A DNA stretch of 7,473 nt from Acidobacteriota bacterium. Its GTDB lineage: Bacteria > Acidobacteriota > UBA6911 > RPQK01 > DATIPO01. The stretch spans positions 1 to 7,473 of the forward strand of contig JANQFM010001010.1 of assembly GCA_028277865.1 (NCBI GenBank), read 5' to 3'. The translations under genes were made by a program, and so were the position numbers. This document shows, in pieces, positions 1-5,992 of the stretch (the stretch's first letter is position 1; every line of letters starts with the position of its first letter). The notes under the pieces are model-generated. The model saw only the letters and a list, made by a program, of their open reading frames with translations, did not search any database and had not been told where the DNA came from.

Positions 1-22
1 AGCTGACGCCTCCACCGCAGGT

Positions 23-98
<76 letters not shown>

Positions 99-176
99 AG
101 TCTAACTTATTTTTCCCCAGTAGTTTAGGTCATGTCAATTGAGGGGTTTTGTGCTTCGGAAAGGCCGAAATTCCAA

Positions 177-198
177 ATGTTGGCCCGATGTTGGCCCG
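177..198 (+). repeat. Tandem 11-bp repeat, possible integrase arm site
   Basis: ATGTTGGCCCG occurs twice back to back (177-187 and 188-198), followed by ATTTT. One unit is about one helical turn, so two protein monomers would sit on the same DNA face. The repeat lies 79 bp from the tRNA 3' end, where arm-type sites of tyrosine integrases are often found. The role is inferred from position only. Confidence 0.5.
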
Positions 199-332
199 AT
201 TTTCAGGCACTAGCCTTGGGATGCTTACTCGCTTTCTCCACCGAGGCACCGTCTCCAATCTTCAAGAGAGGCCGAGCTAAATCGCGGTCGTCCATTGAGA
301 AAGGCTCCATGTCGAAGCTATATTTGTGGGAC

Positions 333-339
333 AAGGAGG
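333..339 (+). promoter_or_regulatory. Ribosome-binding site fixing a TTG start at 347
   Basis: AAGGAGG, a full Shine-Dalgarno match, ends 7 nt before TTG at 347. The upstream in-frame GTG at 326 lies before this site and has no comparable signal, so TTG 347 is the better start. Confidence 0.75.
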
Positions 340-346
340 CAAACGA

Positions 347-1597
347 TTGGACCTGAGCCAGAAGACGGTCAGGCAACTCATTGAAGAGGTGTACGGCGCC
401 CCAGCTCCCGCTGAAAAATCGAACTCGCTGATGCGCTCCTTTTCGCCGGGCGAGAGCTTCCAGCTCGGCATGCGGTTCGCAAGTGCAAGCCGTGAATTCG
501 AGCGGCTCGTCATCGATGCCCTGCATGACACCCACTGGTGGGCACGTGCCGGCACGAGATTGCTCGACATCATAGTGAAGCATTTCAAGGCGTCCATAAA
601 GGCTCAGGGCCGTCGCCTCAAGCCAGGCGAAGCCATCCAGGTGCAGGACTTCCAGTATCAGATCCCTTTCGAGTGGGCTGACCAAGGGCTTCCCAATCTT
701 GCCATCCCCCTCGACCACTTGCTCGACACAGATTCGCTGCCCGAACGGCTGATGCTACTGAGCCTGCAATGGCTGGATTCCTATTTCTTCGCCACAAGGA
801 CGGGCTTCATCAGGGTCGTGCATTTGTCGGACGGCTCCCCCGTCGTCTGCGCGTCGCAGAAGAGGACAAGAGAGCTGCAGGCCTGCGGCCCGCAGGAGCG
901 GTCGCAAAGGCTGGGTCAGTTGACTGAGCCTCGCACATTGCTCAGGATGCCAGGCCTCAGGATCGCTGCCCAGCCTCTGGTGGTGGACCTGAGATGCCGG
1001 GAGGCCTACTTTCCTCTGCAGGCTGAACTTTCAATTGACCGGCAGTTCCTGGATGCGATCCGCCGAAAGAGGAAGCGCTCGCCCGACTCCGGCAAGAAGC
1101 AGCCCAGGACGCTCAGGTCTGTCGAAAGGGAATGGGACGAACGGCAGGAGCAGTTCAACCGCGACCTGGTAGACGCCCTGCACGGGGTGTTCTCCCGGTT
1201 CCCCGGGCGCACTGCGTTCCTGCGGGAACTGGTGGGCTTCTGGCCGCCGGAGCCTGCAATCCCGTCTGCGTTTGCAGACGCTGTTTGTGTTGCCCTGTCT
1301 CGCCCGGCAAAAGAATCGCCAAACCCGAAGCGGCGCCTCAGAATGCCGGACCGGCTGCGCAATTACTCGACGAAAGAGGCTGCGGAGTTCTTGAGGTTGA
1401 GCCCGAAGACGATCCATCGGGAACGGCAACGAGAGCTGAGCGGAGCCCCCCGCAACCATCCCTATATCCACTTCCAGGGAAAGCTGGTGACCGGCGAGTC
1501 GATCCACCGAACCTTGTTCGAACGCGTGGACAGGGGAGTTTCGCCCATTCGAATCGAACGTGACGAGGACGGCGATTGGATCGTTGTGGACGGATAG
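347..1597 (+). CDS. Unrecognised 416-aa protein with C-terminal helix-turn-helix
   Basis: I do not recognise the family. With the TTG start the protein has 416 residues. Residues 1-225 look folded and mixed alpha/beta, with aromatic-rich stretches such as HWWARAG (63-69) and WLDSYFFATRTGF (142-154). Residues 239-254 form a basic patch (RRKRKRS then GKKQPR). Residues 338-390 resemble the excisionase/MerR-type helix-turn-helix: NYSTKEAAEFLRLSPKTIHRE matches the usual pattern of a Glu-Ala-Ala helix, a turn with SPKT and a recognition helix. DNA binding is therefore likely. It lies alone between the tRNA boundary and the phased motif array at 1604-1697, which would be its natural target. It could be a replication initiator, a master regulator or a recombination factor; nothing seen decides between these. 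No tyrosine or serine recombinase catalytic motif is seen. Confidence 0.8.
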   Translation: MDLSQKTVRQLIEEVYGAPAPAEKSNSLMRSFSPGESFQLGMRFASASREFERLVIDALHDTHWWARAGTRLLDIIVKHFKASIKAQGRRLKPGEAIQVQDFQYQIPFEWADQGLPNLAIPLDHLLDTDSLPERLMLLSLQWLDSYFFATRTGFIRVVHLSDGSPVVCASQKRTRELQACGPQERSQRLGQLTEPRTLLRMPGLRIAAQPLVVDLRCREAYFPLQAELSIDRQFLDAIRRKRKRSPDSGKKQPRTLRSVEREWDERQEQFNRDLVDALHGVFSRFPGRTAFLRELVGFWPPEPAIPSAFADAVCVALSRPAKESPNPKRRLRMPDRLRNYSTKEAAEFLRLSPKTIHRERQRELSGAPRNHPYIHFQGKLVTGESIHRTLFERVDRGVSPIRIERDEDGDWIVVDG

Positions 1598-1610
1598 AGG
1601 ACATGTCCAC
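1586..1610. repeat. Inverted repeat GTGGAC / GTCCAC
   Basis: GTGGAC at 1586-1591 is inverted as GTCCAC at 1605-1610. The intervening 13 bp include GGAC at 1599-1602, and GGACATGTCC (1599-1608) is itself a palindrome. It spans the stop codon of the preceding gene and leads into the phased TGTCC array. The first array motif may thus be part of a dyad operator. Confidence 0.45.
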
Positions 1611-1697
1611 ATTTGTCCCAGGCTGTCCGGTTTTGTCCCATATGGCCGGAACTGGCCGCAGGCGTCCCCCTCTGACCGGATCTGTCCATATATGCCA
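1604..1697 (+). repeat. Helically phased TGNCC array (iteron-like)
   Basis: Pentamers of the form TGNCC start at 1604, 1614, 1624, 1634, 1643, 1653, 1663 (CGTCC), 1673 and 1683, with a partial TGCC at 1693. Every step is 10 bp except one of 9. The first four and the ninth are exactly TGTCC; others are TGGCC or TGACC, often followed by GGA or CCA. All are on the same strand. Phasing at about one helical turn places all motifs on one face of the helix, as in iterons or cooperative operators. An AT-rich tract (1698-1724) follows directly. The array could be a replication origin, an operator for the AlpA operon, or a recombination-complex site. Confidence 0.7.
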
Positions 1698-1724
1698 CTA
1701 AGATATTATAAATAAACGGTTTAT
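1698..1724. promoter_or_regulatory. AT-rich tract beside the phased array
   Basis: The stretch 1698-1724 is almost entirely A/T (AGATATTATAAATAAAC at its core) within otherwise GC-rich DNA. Next to iteron-like motifs it could act as a DNA unwinding element, or it could simply supply promoter -10 boxes. A perfect TATAAT lies on the minus strand (1705-1710). Confidence 0.4.
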
Positions 1725-1726
1725 GC

Positions 1727-1757
1727 TTGACAGGCTGGTGCGCCTCCTTGCTAAAGT
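1727..1757 (+). promoter_or_regulatory. Putative sigma-70 promoter of the AlpA operon
   Basis: A perfect -35 box TTGACA lies at 1727-1732. An extended -10-like TGcTAAAGT lies at 1749-1757, with its hexamer TAAAGT at 1752-1757 (4 of 6 matches) and a 19-bp spacer. It sits 45 bp before the AlpA-like start codon and directly after the phased array, so proteins bound to the array could regulate it. The long spacer is a weakness. Confidence 0.4.
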
Positions 1758-1801
1758 TTCCCTACAAGCAAATGATTGCCAGCGAAAAAGGAGGAAACTC
1801 G

Positions 1802-2002
1802 ATGACCAGGATTCTTCGCGCACCGGAAGTCGTTCGATTGATCGGCGTCTCCAGGACCACTCTTTGGCGCATGGAGAGGGCCGGAAAATTCCCCAAACGG
1901 ATCTCCATTTCCGGCGGCGGGACAGCCGTGGGCTGGAGGGAAGACCAGATCCGGGAGTGGATCGACTCCCGGAAACTGGTGGAAAAGGGGGTTGGGCAAT
2001 GA
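1802..2002 (+). CDS. AlpA-family DNA-binding regulator/excisionase-like protein
   Basis: This is a 66-aa protein preceded by an AAAAAGGAGG Shine-Dalgarno (1785-1794), which fixes the ATG at 1802. It matches the AlpA/MerR-like helix-turn-helix family almost end to end. RAPEVVRLIGVSRTTLWRMERAGKFPKRI (residues 6-34) is the helix-turn-helix and wing. WREDQIREWIDSR (45-57) is the typical closing helix. AlpA proteins act as transcriptional activators of integrase genes or as recombination directionality factors in integrated elements. Here it heads an operon: its TGA overlaps the ATG of the next gene (ATGA, 1999-2002). The phased array and promoter-like boxes lie just upstream, so autoregulation or array binding is plausible but inferred. 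Confidence 0.9.
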   Translation: MTRILRAPEVVRLIGVSRTTLWRMERAGKFPKRISISGGGTAVGWREDQIREWIDSRKLVEKGVGQ

Positions 2003-2349
2003 ACCAGGATCCGGCCAATTACGCCATCGACGCCCAGAAGGCCTCGGCGCAGAACAAGCTTCTTCTCCTCAGAGTCGAGGAGTACGAGGCACTCTTTGCC
2101 CGATTGGAACGGGAAGGCAGGCCTCAAGCGGGACGAGTTTCCTCGGCCATTTGCGAGCAGTTGCTGGAAATGCTCTTCTGCCTGCGGGAACTGGGAGAGT
2201 TCTACTCCCAGCGGCTGCTTGAAAAAGCACTGGCCGACAGCCTGAGCGAGATGGACCAGGCCAAGGCGAAGCGCCGCCGCCGTTCGGCCCGGATCGACCG
2301 CCGCTACTATCCGCGCCGCCAAGGAGGAACAGGTGGGCGAAACGCATGA
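1999..2349 (+). CDS. Small basic helical protein in the AlpA-DUF3631 operon
   Basis: This is a 116-aa protein of no family I recognise. Its ATG overlaps the AlpA stop (ATGA), indicating translational coupling, and its end overlaps the DUF3631 gene by 17 bp. Residues 8-88 look almost wholly alpha-helical, with heptad-like spacing of Leu and Ala (KLLLLRVEEYEALFARLERE, 19-38; LLEMLFCLRELGEFYSQRLLEKAL, 55-78). Residues 89-107 are strongly basic (KAKRRRRSARIDRRYYPRR), suitable for nucleic-acid binding. Its place between a DNA-binding regulator and a P-loop ATPase suggests an accessory role in the same process, for example a loader or adaptor. That is inference. Confidence 0.8.
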   Translation: MNQDPANYAIDAQKASAQNKLLLLRVEEYEALFARLEREGRPQAGRVSSAICEQLLEMLFCLRELGEFYSQRLLEKALADSLSEMDQAKAKRRRRSARIDRRYYPRRQGGTGGRNA

Positions 2350-3883
2350 AATCCTGGACCGCTGCGGCTTCAACAGCCTGAGTGATTCAGCCAGCATCGA
2401 CGACCTGAAAGACTCGCTTCGGCTGCTGTCGGACCAGGCGGCAGGCCTGGACGAGCTGGATCAGGCCGCTTTGCGCGAAGCCGCCATTCAGTGGCTCAAG
2501 CGCAAAGACCTTGTCGATTCTCCGGCCCGGATCGTGGACGCTGCCATGAAAGCTGCCCTGCCGGACCAGCTCTCAGCCAACCAGCCAGAGCGCTGCGGAC
2601 GGAGCCTGACGCTGCGCGATCCCGATCCCTGGCGCGAGCCTGTGGACGGCGCCGGCTTGCTGGACGAGCTGATGAGGACAGTGGCCCGCTTCATGGTCCT
2701 CCCCTCGGAATCGATAGCTGCCATCGCCCTGTGGTGCCTGTGGACCTATTGCTTCGAGCGTTTCTACTTCGCCCCCATGCTGGAGGTCTCCTCCCCCACC
2801 AAGCGATGCGGAAAGACGACCCTGCTGGACCTGCTTCAGTTCCTCGTCTTCCGGCCCCTGCCCACCAGCAACATCACGGCGGCGGCACTCTTCCGCACCG
2901 TCGAGGCGGCAAAGCCCTGCCTTCTGATCGATGAGGCCGACAGCTTTCTCAAAAACAAAAGGGAAGATGAAATCCGCAACGTCCTGAACGCGGGCCACCG
3001 GCTGAGCAACGCGACGATCTTGCGTTGCGCGGGGGACGATCACGAGGTGCGGGCCTACAAAGTCTTCTGCCCCAAGGCCGTGGCCTTGATCGGGGAGCTG
3101 CCAAGCACCTTGCGGGACCGCTCCATCACCATCGAACTGAGGAGGAAGCCGCCATCCAGCAAGGTGGAACCGCTCAGAGCCGACCGGTTCGAACAGGAAG
3201 GGCAAGCACTCCAGAGCAAGTGCCTGCGCTGGGCAATGGACAACGGCCACGCACTGGAGAAGGATCCCCAAGTCCCGGCTTCCCTTAATGATCGGCAAAG
3301 CGACAATTGGCGGCCCCTCCTGGCAATTGCCGACCGGGCCGGGGGTGCCTGGCCGCCCAGCGCCCGTGAAGCGGCCCGGCGGCTTTCCGGGCACCGCGAA
3401 GAGGAGACCGAGGCGAGCATTCAATTGCTGTCCGACTTGAAAGGCTTGTTTTCTACGTCGGGGAACGGTCGTCTGGCCAGCCAACACATCGTGGAACGAC
3501 TGGCCAAGATGGAAGACCGGCCCTGGCCTGAATGGAGGCAAGGAAAACCGATCACCACCCGGCAGCTCGCCAACATCCTGAAGCGCTTCGGGATCAAACC
3601 GTCCACAGTCCGGCTTTCGAACAACTCGGTGCTCAAGGGCTACAAGGCCGAGGCTTTCGAGCAGAGCTGGCTGGAGTATTGCCAGTCCCCCTCCTCGGGA
3701 GCGTCACAGCCGTTACAATCTTGTGATGATGGGGCTTTGAGCCGATTTGAGAAGCGTAACGCTGAAGAAACCGGTAACGGATCGGAAAACGGCTCAAACC
3801 CCTCTGAACAAAGCATTGTTACGCATGTAACCTATCCAGAGGGGAATCAGCTCCCGCTGCTGGCTTGCGAAGAGGGCGGCTGA
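2333..3883 (+). CDS. DUF3631-family P-loop ATPase
   Basis: This 516-aa protein starts at GTG 2333, chosen because AAGGAGG at 2321-2327 lies 5 nt upstream. Residues 154-163 (SPTKRCGKTT) form a Walker A-like loop. Residues 196-203 (CLLIDEAD) form Walker B. An arginine-finger candidate lies in LRDRSI (260-265). NDRQSDNWRPLLAIADRAGGAWP (319-341) is the hallmark of DUF3631. Residues 405-450 look like a small winged-helix closing domain. The last 60 residues are low-complexity. DUF3631 proteins are typical of integrative elements and phages, sometimes fused to a Toprim primase. No primase is present here: the N-terminal 90 residues are helical and unrecognised. A helicase or replication-ATPase role is likely. 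It closes the operon begun by the AlpA-like gene. Confidence 0.9.
   Translation: MGETHEILDRCGFNSLSDSASIDDLKDSLRLLSDQAAGLDELDQAALREAAIQWLKRKDLVDSPARIVDAAMKAALPDQLSANQPERCGRSLTLRDPDPWREPVDGAGLLDELMRTVARFMVLPSESIAAIALWCLWTYCFERFYFAPMLEVSSPTKRCGKTTLLDLLQFLVFRPLPTSNITAAALFRTVEAAKPCLLIDEADSFLKNKREDEIRNVLNAGHRLSNATILRCAGDDHEVRAYKVFCPKAVALIGELPSTLRDRSITIELRRKPPSSKVEPLRADRFEQEGQALQSKCLRWAMDNGHALEKDPQVPASLNDRQSDNWRPLLAIADRAGGAWPPSAREAARRLSGHREEETEASIQLLSDLKGLFSTSGNGRLASQHIVERLAKMEDRPWPEWRQGKPITTRQLANILKRFGIKPSTVRLSNNSVLKGYKAEAFEQSWLEYCQSPSSGASQPLQSCDDGALSRFEKRNAEETGNGSENGSNPSEQSIVTHVTYPEGNQLPLLACEEGG
3767..3790 (+). repeat. Copy A of a repeat shared with 5947-5969
   Basis: GAAACCGGTAACGGATCGG followed by AAAAC lies in the 3' tail of the DUF3631 gene and encodes Gly-Asn-Gly-Ser-Glu-Asn. 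It matches 5947-5969 at 22 of 24 positions, with one substitution and one deleted G. The two copies flank the TIR and membrane-protein genes. Confidence 0.6.
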
Positions 3884-4238
3884 TCATTCTGGCGGGTAGA
3901 TTGCGATAACTTTGGCTGCGTGGCAAATGAGCCAATCCAGGGAACCTCATCAAGCAGAGGGGTCCACCGGAGTCCTACAAAGAACCTTTCTTCCGGTCAT
4001 CGCCGAATATTCTGACCAATCGACTCCCTGGTACAGGTTGGACACGACAAATAAGATGAGATCCAGCCTGCAACGCCCTGGAAGCCGTGGTGGGGGTTTG
4101 GCCGCTGCCCTGATAACGCAAAGATTTTCAATGCGGTGCCCTTCAATTTCGGAGGGCCACCTTCTAATCGTCAAAGGCCGTGCTATTGTCATTGGTATGC
4201 AGCGCTGATCGAGCCATGAACTGCTACGGAGATCGCGG
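3884..4238. other. 355-bp gap with no convincing gene
   Basis: Open frames of about 98 codons exist on both strands (plus 3912-4208; minus 3950-4249). Neither has a Shine-Dalgarno, a known domain or protein-like composition that I trust, and they overlap each other almost fully. The end (4228-4231, GGAG) is the ribosome-binding site of the TIR gene. The stretch is not AT-rich and has no obvious iterons or terminator T-run. It may be a long leader, a structured RNA, or remnant DNA brought in with the cargo. I see no firm promoter. Confidence 0.4.
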
Positions 4239-5093
4239 ATGTTGTTCAAGCGTCAATTCGGCGAGTTTGATTTCGAAGCCTTTTATAGCTTTCTTCGAAA
4301 CCTAGGGGAGGAATTCGCTTTTCACAATATCCTCTTCACGCCAGACAAACTCCACCTGTTCACTGCCGAACAACTGTCGCATGCTGCACCTAACCATGAC
4401 CTGTCCGCCCCAAATAGTTTTGTCGGGCGATGGAAGCACCTCCAATCGGAAGTACGACACGTGAGGTTTTCCTATGAGAGCCGCACCGGTACGCCCAGTA
4501 TTGAGATTGAAATCAACCTCGATAGAAGAAGCATCGCGCTACTTAAAGTGTCGGGAATGGAAAGCCACATAATTGATGAAATCCTTCAACTTTGTTTCCC
4601 AATGTCGCAGCGTTTCAAAGATGAGTCGGTTCCATCCCCCTCCTGCTTCATCTCCTACAGCAATGCCGACAAGGATTTTGCACAGCGCCTCCATGACGAC
4701 TTGCAGAACAGCGGCGTCCGCTGCTGGTTCGCTCCTCATGATGTGAAAGGGGGAAGAAAGCTCTACGAGCAGATCGACGAAGCAATTCGGATCCATGACC
4801 GCCTATTGTTGATTGTCTCCGAGCAGAGCATGGCCAGCAATTGGGTCAATACGGAAATCGCCAACGCTAGGCAAAGGGAAATGAACGAAGGGAAGCGGGT
4901 TCTCTTTCCAATTCGGCTTGTGGACTTCCAAGCGATCAAAGAATGGAAGTGTTTCGACGCCGACACCGGAATCGATTCGGCCCGCGAGATCCGCGAGTAC
5001 TTCATCCCGGATTTTTCGAACTGGACCGATGACGACTCCTACAAGAAGGCTTTCGAGAGGCTGTTGAGGGATTTGACGGCTGAGGAATCATGA
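4239..5093 (+). CDS. TIR-domain protein with uncharacterised N-terminal domain
   Basis: This is a 284-aa soluble protein with no membrane segment. ATG 4239 has GGAG 7 nt upstream. Residues 135-255 form a bacterial TIR domain. CFISYS (136-141) is the first strand and NADKDFAQRLHDDLQNSGVRCWFAPHDVKGG (142-172) covers helix A, strand B and the BB loop. HDRLLLIVSEQSMASNWVNTEIANA (186-210) carries the S-x-W-V-x-x-E motif. E206 aligns with the catalytic glutamate of NAD-cleaving TIRs such as SARM1, so NADase or cyclic-ADP-ribose synthase activity is plausible. Residues 1-130 are unrecognised alpha/beta sequence with a repeated-strand look (SIEIEINLDRRSIALLKVSG, 87-106) and may be the sensor. The gene is coupled to the next by an ATGA overlap. 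A TIR on a tRNA island suggests anti-phage defence, by inference. Confidence 0.92.
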   Translation: MLFKRQFGEFDFEAFYSFLRNLGEEFAFHNILFTPDKLHLFTAEQLSHAAPNHDLSAPNSFVGRWKHLQSEVRHVRFSYESRTGTPSIEIEINLDRRSIALLKVSGMESHIIDEILQLCFPMSQRFKDESVPSPSCFISYSNADKDFAQRLHDDLQNSGVRCWFAPHDVKGGRKLYEQIDEAIRIHDRLLLIVSEQSMASNWVNTEIANARQREMNEGKRVLFPIRLVDFQAIKEWKCFDADTGIDSAREIREYFIPDFSNWTDDDSYKKAFERLLRDLTAEES

Positions 5094-5926
5094 GACATCG
5101 CGTATTAGGCTCCTTAAAGATCTCTGGCATTGGTGATGATACTCTCAGTTCTGATATCCGGTCTATCTTGGAGCGGCACTATGGAATGGTGAGATTACAG
5201 CAGGAGATTAGAGACAGGTGGTATCGATATTACCTCATCACATCTGGCGCAATTCTCTCGCTTGCTGGTGCTGCCTTTGCCACCTCACTCAATGCGGCTG
5301 CTCAAGTTTTGAAATCGAACTCTGGTCAAACTGCGGAAACTTTTGACATTTTCACAAGTGTCATGGGGGCTTTGGGATGGCTGCTTTCGTCAGCATTCGG
5401 ATTGATATCCGCTTTAGGACTTCTCTTTCTTGCAATTTATCTCTTTCAAATTGTTAATTATGAACTTTTTTACCTATCGATTGACCAGTGCTATAGGGCG
5501 TTGAATGATGTCCACTCCAGGACAATCGAAAGTCTGGGCATCCCCAACCCGTTCGTTTTTACTCATTCGCCAGAAAGAAGACCAGGTTTATCTTGGTTGC
5601 GGCGGAGTTTACGGAGGCTCATAGACCCGAAGCTCTGGGCAACCGATTTCTTCACCAACCTAGTGGCAATCTTTCTGAATAGCGTGTCGGCAGCAGCAGC
5701 CTTTCTGTCGTATAAAACCTGGAGGATTGCCTTGGCAAAGAATGAAATAGTAATTTCAGATATTAGTAAAGATATGTGGAATTATATATTGTTTTTTATG
5801 ATGTTTCTTATCTCCCAGGTAGTTCTTCGCCAATTGGTGATGGCAGGGTTATTGGCCCGCGTGGAGTGTCTTTTTGACAGGAGAATAGAAGAGAGTAGGG
5901 GCTCAGAAACCCACCCGCCGTCGTAG
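5090..5926 (+). CDS. Four-helix membrane protein coupled to the TIR gene
   Basis: This is a 278-aa integral membrane protein of no family I recognise. Its ATG overlaps the TIR stop (ATGA, 5090-5093). Predicted membrane segments lie near residues 48-70, 95-123, 187-207 and 231-254. A cytoplasm-like N-terminus (1-47) ends in charged LQQEIRDRWYRYY, a loop of about 65 residues (124-186) is rich in Arg and Pro, and the tail is short and charged. The charged helix running straight into a membrane hairpin recalls SLATT-type effector membrane proteins, but the resemblance is weak. The DNA is visibly more AT-rich than the island core, especially 5750-5815, which suggests a different source. It could be a pore-forming effector or a membrane partner of the TIR protein. 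Confidence 0.85.
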   Translation: MRHRVLGSLKISGIGDDTLSSDIRSILERHYGMVRLQQEIRDRWYRYYLITSGAILSLAGAAFATSLNAAAQVLKSNSGQTAETFDIFTSVMGALGWLLSSAFGLISALGLLFLAIYLFQIVNYELFYLSIDQCYRALNDVHSRTIESLGIPNPFVFTHSPERRPGLSWLRRSLRRLIDPKLWATDFFTNLVAIFLNSVSAAAAFLSYKTWRIALAKNEIVISDISKDMWNYILFFMMFLISQVVLRQLVMAGLLARVECLFDRRIEESRGSETHPPS

Positions 5927-5987
5927 TCACCCCTGTTGGGAGAAAAGAAATCGGTAACGGATCGAAAACAAAGCCTGACTACAGTGA
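5927..5987. other. Short intergenic stretch with a DUF3631-tail-like remnant
   Basis: After the membrane-protein stop, an open plus-strand frame reads Gly-Arg-Lys-Glu-Ile-Gly-Asn-Gly-Ser-Lys-Thr-Lys, starting near 5935. It resembles the Glu-Glu-Thr-Gly-Asn-Gly-Ser-Glu-Asn stretch in the DUF3631 tail. It has no start codon or ribosome-binding site and stops shortly after, so it is a remnant at best. No transcription terminator is seen for the TIR operon. Confidence 0.35.
5947..5969 (+). repeat. Copy B of the repeat shared with 3767-3790
   Basis: GAAATCGGTAACGGATCG followed by AAAAC matches 3767-3790 at 22 of 24 positions. It lies 20 bp after the membrane-protein gene, in direct orientation with copy A. 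Together they bracket about 2.1 kb holding the gap, the TIR gene and the membrane-protein gene. Confidence 0.6.
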
Positions 5988-5992
5988 CTACA
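5976..5992 (+). repeat. TGACTACA direct repeat
   Basis: TGACTACA occurs at 5976-5983 and again at 5985-5992, one base apart. The reverse-strand gene ends inside it (stop at 5988-5990). Related GTAGTCAC strings occur at about 5921-5928 and 6029-6036, in the opposite orientation, on both sides. Confidence 0.45.

Larger units (their letters stand above)
99..346. other. Gene-free island boundary next to the tRNA
   Basis: There is no convincing gene here. A 74-codon open frame (132-356) has no family resemblance and overlaps the start of the next gene, so it is not called. The stretch holds an 11-bp tandem repeat at 177-198, a small hairpin-like TTCGG/CCGAA near 155-170 and, at its right end, the AAGGAGG ribosome-binding site of the next gene. 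An attachment-site arm region is the most economical reading. The second att copy is not in the window: I find no second copy of the tRNA 3' end. Confidence 0.5.

Noticed and set aside
326..346. GTG 326 as start of the 416-aa protein
   Set aside because: The perfect AAGGAGG lies after this codon and at ideal distance from TTG 347; nothing precedes 326.
132..356. 74-codon open frame next to the tRNA
   Set aside because: It has no Shine-Dalgarno and no family resemblance, crosses the tandem repeat and runs into the strong ribosome-binding site of the 416-aa gene.
1604..1697. CRISPR array
   Set aside because: The repeat units are only 5 bp at 10-bp spacing, far too short for CRISPR repeats and spacers.
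1705..1733. Minus-strand promoter (TATAAT at 1705-1710)
   Set aside because: The -10 is perfect but the -35 (CTGTCA) is only 4 of 6, and no minus-strand gene follows. It is kept only as a note on the AT-rich tract.
2573..3541. 322-codon reverse frame inside the DUF3631 gene
   Set aside because: It is a shadow of a high-GC gene that shows clear Walker and DUF3631 motifs on the plus strand.
3912..4249. Open frames of about 98 codons on both strands of the gap
   Set aside because: They overlap each other almost completely, lack ribosome-binding sites, and their composition does not look like a folded protein. One overlaps the TIR start.
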